A stretch of 64,000 bases of DNA, from the NCBI GenBank assembly GCA_014239365.1, contig JAAZZB010000053.1, forward strand, positions 1-64,000. Direction: 5' to 3'. Shown one piece after another: positions 60,910 to 64,000 of the stretch (position 1 is the stretch's first letter; each line of letters begins with the position of its first letter). The DNA comes from Verrucomicrobiia bacterium (GTDB lineage Bacteria; Verrucomicrobiota; Verrucomicrobiia; Limisphaerales; UBA1100). The position numbers and the translations under genes are program-made. The notes under the pieces are model-generated. The model did no database searches and was not told the DNA's origin. It saw only the letters and a program-made list of their open reading frames with translations.

Positions 60910-62013
60910 GTGCAAAAACCCGATGAGATTCGTATGCGCGAGGCACTCGCCTTAGCGCGCAAGGGTTATGGCCTCACTTCGCCCAATCCGATGGTCGGCG
61001 CGTTGTTGGTGAAAGGCAGCGTGGTGATTGGCAAAGGTTGGCATCGCCGCGCGGGAGGCCCGCACGCGGAAATTGCCGCGCTCAATAACGCGCGCAAGCA
61101 CGATTACAATGTGAAAGGCTCGACGCTGTACGTCACGCTTGAGCCCTGCAGCACCACCGGCAAAACGTCGCCTTGCACGGAGGCCATCATCGAGGCGGGC
61201 ATCGTGCGTGTGGTGGTGGCGGCCAAGGATCCGAACCCCGCTCATTCCGGACGCGCCTTTCGCGTGTTGCGGCGCGCGGGGATTGAGGTGGCGAAAAATA
61301 TTTTAGCCGATGAAGCAATGGAATTGAATGCCGCGTTCAATCATTGGATTGTAAAAGGCACGCCGCTGGTCACCGTGAAAGCAGCGATGACGCTCGATGG
61401 AAAAATCGCCACAGAGCACGGCGAGTCCAAATGGATCACCAGCGAAGCCGCGCGACGCGAGGCAATGCACTTGCGCAAAGGCGCGGATGCGATTCTTGTC
61501 GGCATCGAGACTGTGCTTGCCGATGACCCCAGCCTTACTGTGCGTGGTGCGAAGAATTCACTGCGTCGAATTATTTTGGATTCCAAAGCGCGCACGCCGG
61601 TGATGGCTAATGTGGTTGCAGATGAACACGCTGCGCTGACCACAGTAGTGGTGCTGAAAGGCGCGCCCGCGCGGCGGGTGGCGGCATTGCGCAAACGTGT
61701 GAATGTCATTGAGGCTCCCGCGCGCAAAGGGCGTGTGGATTTGCGGTGGTTGCTCAAACGGCTCGGGCGCGAGGAGGTCACGCACTTACTCGTCGAAGGT
61801 GGTGGTGAAGTGAATGCCTCTTTCTTTGAAAACAAACTGGCGCAGCGAGTGGCGTTTTTTTATGCACCCAAAGTGTTGGGCGGAAAACACGCGCGACCCG
61901 CCGTGGGCGGTAAAGGCCCGGCGAATTTGAAACAAGCTCCCAAGCTTGCAAACGTGCAATGGCGGCGGCTCGGGCCGGATTTGTTGTTGACGGCGCGCGT
62001 GGTGAGCGATTGA
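60910..62013 (+). CDS. ribD: Bifunctional riboflavin deaminase/reductase
   Basis: 367 residues from a GTG. The deaminase domain has SPNPMVGALLV, GPHAEIAALNNA and the zinc site LEPCSTTGKTSPCTEAII. The reductase domain begins near 145 with TVKAAMTLDGKIATEHGESK and includes RRIILDSKARTPV and VTHLLVEGGGEVNASFF. It carries out the second and third steps of riboflavin synthesis. ribE follows 10 bp later. Confidence 0.97.
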   Translation: MQKPDEIRMREALALARKGYGLTSPNPMVGALLVKGSVVIGKGWHRRAGGPHAEIAALNNARKHDYNVKGSTLYVTLEPCSTTGKTSPCTEAIIEAGIVRVVVAAKDPNPAHSGRAFRVLRRAGIEVAKNILADEAMELNAAFNHWIVKGTPLVTVKAAMTLDGKIATEHGESKWITSEAARREAMHLRKGADAILVGIETVLADDPSLTVRGAKNSLRRIILDSKARTPVMANVVADEHAALTTVVVLKGAPARRVAALRKRVNVIEAPARKGRVDLRWLLKRLGREEVTHLLVEGGGEVNASFFENKLAQRVAFFYAPKVLGGKHARPAVGGKGPANLKQAPKLANVQWRRLGPDLLLTARVVSD

Positions 62014-62023
62014 GTGCGGCGCG

Positions 62024-62623
62024 ATGTTTACGGGCATTATCGAAGAAACCGGCACGGTGGAATCCATCCATCCCGGCGACAAATCCATTCGGCTCACGCT
62101 GACTCTCCGCAAAACCGGAGGCGGCCTCAAGGTGGGCGACAGCCTCGCGGTCAATGGCTGTTGCCTCACCGTGGCCGAGCTCACCCCCAAAGGCCGCGCC
62201 AAGACCGCGCAGTTTGATTTGCTCAACGAAACTTGGAACCTCACCAACCTCCAACATTGCCGCGCGGGTTCGTTGGTGAATCTCGAGCGCAGCCTCGAAG
62301 CGGGTGGGCGTTTGGGTGGCCATTTTGTCACCGGCCATATCGATGGGATGGGGAAGATAATTACGTGGGAAAAAACCGGCGACGACCATCAACTCCAAAT
62401 CGCCGCGCCCGATGACGTGATGCGCTACGTCATTCACAAAGGATCCATCGCCGTGGACGGCATCAGCCTCACTGTAGCTGCGGTTGAGAAAGAAAGTTTC
62501 ACAATTTGGATTATCCCGCACACGTTTGAGTCCACCGCATTAAGCGAACGCGCCGTGGGCGACGCAGTAAACCTTGAAGCCGATATGCTTGGTAAATACG
62601 TCGAGCGGTTTGCGTCGCGGTAA
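62024..62623 (+). CDS. ribE: Riboflavin synthase alpha subunit
   Basis: 199 residues with the two internal lumazine-binding repeats: MFTGIIEETGTVESI and GDSLAVNGCCLTVAEL in the first, GGHFVTGHIDGMGKI and KGSIAVDGISLTVAAV in the second. It dismutates two lumazines to riboflavin. With ribD it forms a rib pair; ribBA and ribH are not in the window. Confidence 0.97.
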   Translation: MFTGIIEETGTVESIHPGDKSIRLTLTLRKTGGGLKVGDSLAVNGCCLTVAELTPKGRAKTAQFDLLNETWNLTNLQHCRAGSLVNLERSLEAGGRLGGHFVTGHIDGMGKIITWEKTGDDHQLQIAAPDDVMRYVIHKGSIAVDGISLTVAAVEKESFTIWIIPHTFESTALSERAVGDAVNLEADMLGKYVERFASR

Positions 62624-62714
62624 GTCTTTGGTGCTTTTCTCTTTCACCCCAAGCCTCTTCCGCTGAGGTTGTGATTATTTTGAAATGCGCGACTCGATTG
62701 AAACGGGGTGGCTT

Positions 62715-62792
62715 CGGACTCGCAAGCTCGTCCCTCCAAATCCCTGTGTTTTCGGGGAGTGGTTGAAATGGAGGGACGAGCTTGCGAGTCCG
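62715..62792. repeat. Dispersed palindromic repeat, GGAGGGACGAGC family, copy 3 (reversed arms)
   Basis: Arms at 62715-62737 and 62770-62792 are perfect inverted 23-bp copies of the family also seen at 14306 and 24847, but in the opposite order (CGGACTCG... first, GGAGGG... second) and with a longer 32-bp spacer. It lies between ribE and the LacI-type gene. Little else is visible in the 286-bp gap. Confidence 0.85.
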
Positions 62793-62865
62793 CGCAGAAT
62801 TTTTTGAGGTCATTTTTTTTATCATCTTAGCCTTCCTAGGAAAGGGTCGGCGTGAGGATGGTTTA

Positions 62866-62914
62866 TGTAGCCCGGACCGGTGGTCCGGGGCCCGGGCCAC
62901 CGGCCCGGGCTACA
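62866..62914. repeat. GC-rich double palindrome at the 3' end of the LacI gene
   Basis: TGTAGCCCGG and CCGGGCTACA form the outer arms; between them are CCCGGACC/GGTCCGGG and GGGCC/GGCCC type pairings. The right border supplies the TAG stop of the minus-strand regulator gene. It may act as that gene's 3' stabilising hairpin. Confidence 0.75.
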
Positions 62915-63917
62915 GGGGGGCGGCGGTGCTTTTGCGGATGACTAATTCGGCGGCTAATCTTTTTGTGCCTACGGATTCGCCGGCGAGGAGGGCGGTCATG
63001 GATTCCATTGCGGAAATGCCTCGGCGATATTTGGGTTGGCTGACCGTGGTGAGGGGCACTTGGAAATGTTCGGCGGTGAGGGTGTTGCCGAAGCCGACCA
63101 CGGAAATGTTCTCGGGAATTTTCACGCCTTGATCGAGCAGGGTGGTGGCCGCGCCGATGGCGACGAGGTCGTTGGCAGCGAGGATGGCGGTGGCGCCGGG
63201 GCGTTCGTTAATTAACTGCAGCGTGGCGGCTTTGCCTTCTTCGATGGTGGAGCCGGAATGGAAGATGAGTTTTTCGTCCACCTCAATTTGCTGCTCCATC
63301 AACGCGCGCCGATAGCCTTCGAAGCGTTCCTGCGCCCACGGCGCAAAAGTCGGCCCGGCAAAGCACGCGATGCGTTTGTGGCCCAGCTCGAGCAAATGTT
63401 GGGTGGCGGCTTCGGTGGCGGCGAGGTCGTCGGTTTCCACATTTGGAAAGTCACTGCAAAACAACGCGCGATGCCCGAGGATGACGGTGGGCATTTTGTG
63501 TTTTTTTAGCTCATCGTAAATTACCGCGCTGGGGTCGGGGCGGTATACGGGGCGGATGAAAAGGCCATCGACTTGTCGCGCGAGCAGCCGCCGGATGCAC
63601 GTGGCTTCGCGTTCGGGATTGTTCAGCGTTTGCGCGAGGATGATTTCGTAGCCGAGCTCGTGCGCTTGCTCTTCAATGGCCATAAAGGTGCGCGTGTAAA
63701 CGGGATTGGTGAGCGAGGAAATGACGAGGCCGAATTGATGTGTCTTGCGAGTGCGCAATCCGCGCGCGGAATTGTTGGGCACATAGCCGACTTCGGCGGC
63801 CATCGTTTTGATGCGCGCTTTGGTTTTGGCAGAAATATCCGGCTCGTCGCGCAGGGCTTTGGAGACGGTCATCACCGAAACGCCCGCGGTGGTCGCGATG
63901 TCTTTGAGGCGCACCAT
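62910..63917 (-). CDS. LacI-family transcriptional regulator
   Basis: 335 residues. The helix-turn-helix and hinge are at the N-terminus: VRLKDIATTAGVSVMTVSKA, LRDEPDISAKTKARI and GYVPNNSARGLRT. A periplasmic-binding-like effector domain follows from about 60, with FGLVISSLTNPVYTRTFMAI, HLLELGHKRIACFAGP, AILAANDLVAIGAAT and TTVSQPKYRRG. It probably represses sugar-use genes; the target is not apparent. The start overlaps the stop of the next minus-strand gene. Confidence 0.95.
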   Translation of the reverse strand: MVRLKDIATTAGVSVMTVSKALRDEPDISAKTKARIKTMAAEVGYVPNNSARGLRTRKTHQFGLVISSLTNPVYTRTFMAIEEQAHELGYEIILAQTLNNPEREATCIRRLLARQVDGLFIRPVYRPDPSAVIYDELKKHKMPTVILGHRALFCSDFPNVETDDLAATEAATQHLLELGHKRIACFAGPTFAPWAQERFEGYRRALMEQQIEVDEKLIFHSGSTIEEGKAATLQLINERPGATAILAANDLVAIGAATTLLDQGVKIPENISVVGFGNTLTAEHFQVPLTTVSQPKYRRGISAMESMTALLAGESVGTKRLAAELVIRKSTAAPL

Positions 63918-64000
63918 TAGGCGTGGGAACCGGTCCAGTTGAGTTTGTGGCGCAGTGTCTCGAAAAATGAATGGCCTTCCAGCCGCACGAGGCGCGCCTT
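63917..64000 (-). CDS. C-terminal end of an unidentified protein (partial)
   Basis: An open frame enters from the right edge and ends at the TAA overlapping the LacI-type ATG (TAATG). The 27 visible residues include RLEGHSFFETLRHKLNW and then TGSHA. That is too little for identification. The overlap suggests co-transcription with the regulator. Confidence 0.5.
   Translation of the reverse strand, partial: KARLVRLEGHSFFETLRHKLNWTGSHA

Overview
The window looks like part of a chromosome from a Verrucomicrobiota bacterium, perhaps of the Pedosphaera/Limisphaera type; this is inferred from gene content, with no 16S present. The clues are a planctomycete/verrucomicrobial cytochrome-C protein (DUF1549/DUF1553) paired with a DUF1501 protein, several secreted PQQ-like beta-propellers, Kdo/Lpt genes showing a Gram-negative outer membrane, HprK/HPr, class I IlvC, GatCAB, and several families of dispersed palindromes. 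Coding is dense and moderately GC-rich, with very many 4-nt stop/start overlaps.

Layout. 1-726: 3' end of a 23S rRNA, a 5S rRNA and a bidirectional terminator. 749-4097: FHA protein, fused CobA/HemD, class IV aminotransferase and a conserved protein of unknown function. 4563-6101: exported Gly-rich protein with STN-like segments. 6276-22660: a 16.4 kb same-strand gene train. It contains a giant secreted propeller/Rossmann protein now split by an in-frame stop, a molybdate-type ABC importer with unusual parts, a divergent E1/ThiF-like protein, a YscJ/FliF-like ring-motif protein interrupted by a -1 shift at an A10 tract, a MacB/LolC-like ABC pair, and a second propeller pair that mirrors the first. 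22692-23320: VapBC-type toxin-antitoxin. 23312-28028: DUF1501 and DUF1549/1553 pair.

28115-35822 is a housekeeping run: kdsA, kdsC, lptC-like, lptA-like, lptB, hprK, ptsH, gatC, gatA, gatB. It is followed by mpl, a TPR protein, an MBL-fold hydrolase, ilvH, ilvC and a PilP/GspC-like exported protein (to 41751). 41748-50435 is a long minus-strand run: recG, DUF2270, hisC, argA-type synthase, a membrane protein, YkuD transpeptidase, proA and an ATP-grasp-like protein. 50522-64000 holds two unknown proteins, an M42 peptidase, proB, mazG, an M29 peptidase, cdd, purine nucleoside phosphorylase, moeB with rhodanese, nusB, a PHP phosphoesterase, ftsY, ribD, ribE and a LacI-type regulator, ending in a partial gene.

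The most unusual region is 6276-22660. Four-base overlaps tie nearly every gene from 14378 to 22660 together, and the three ABC importer genes overlap in the same way. The gene set suggests an envelope machine in which large secreted propeller proteins work with a ring-forming lipoprotein-like subunit and a MacB-type ABC transporter. That function is inference; the gene order, the overlaps, the frameshift site and the in-frame stop are read directly from the sequence. No CRISPR array, tRNA, insertion sequence or prophage was seen.
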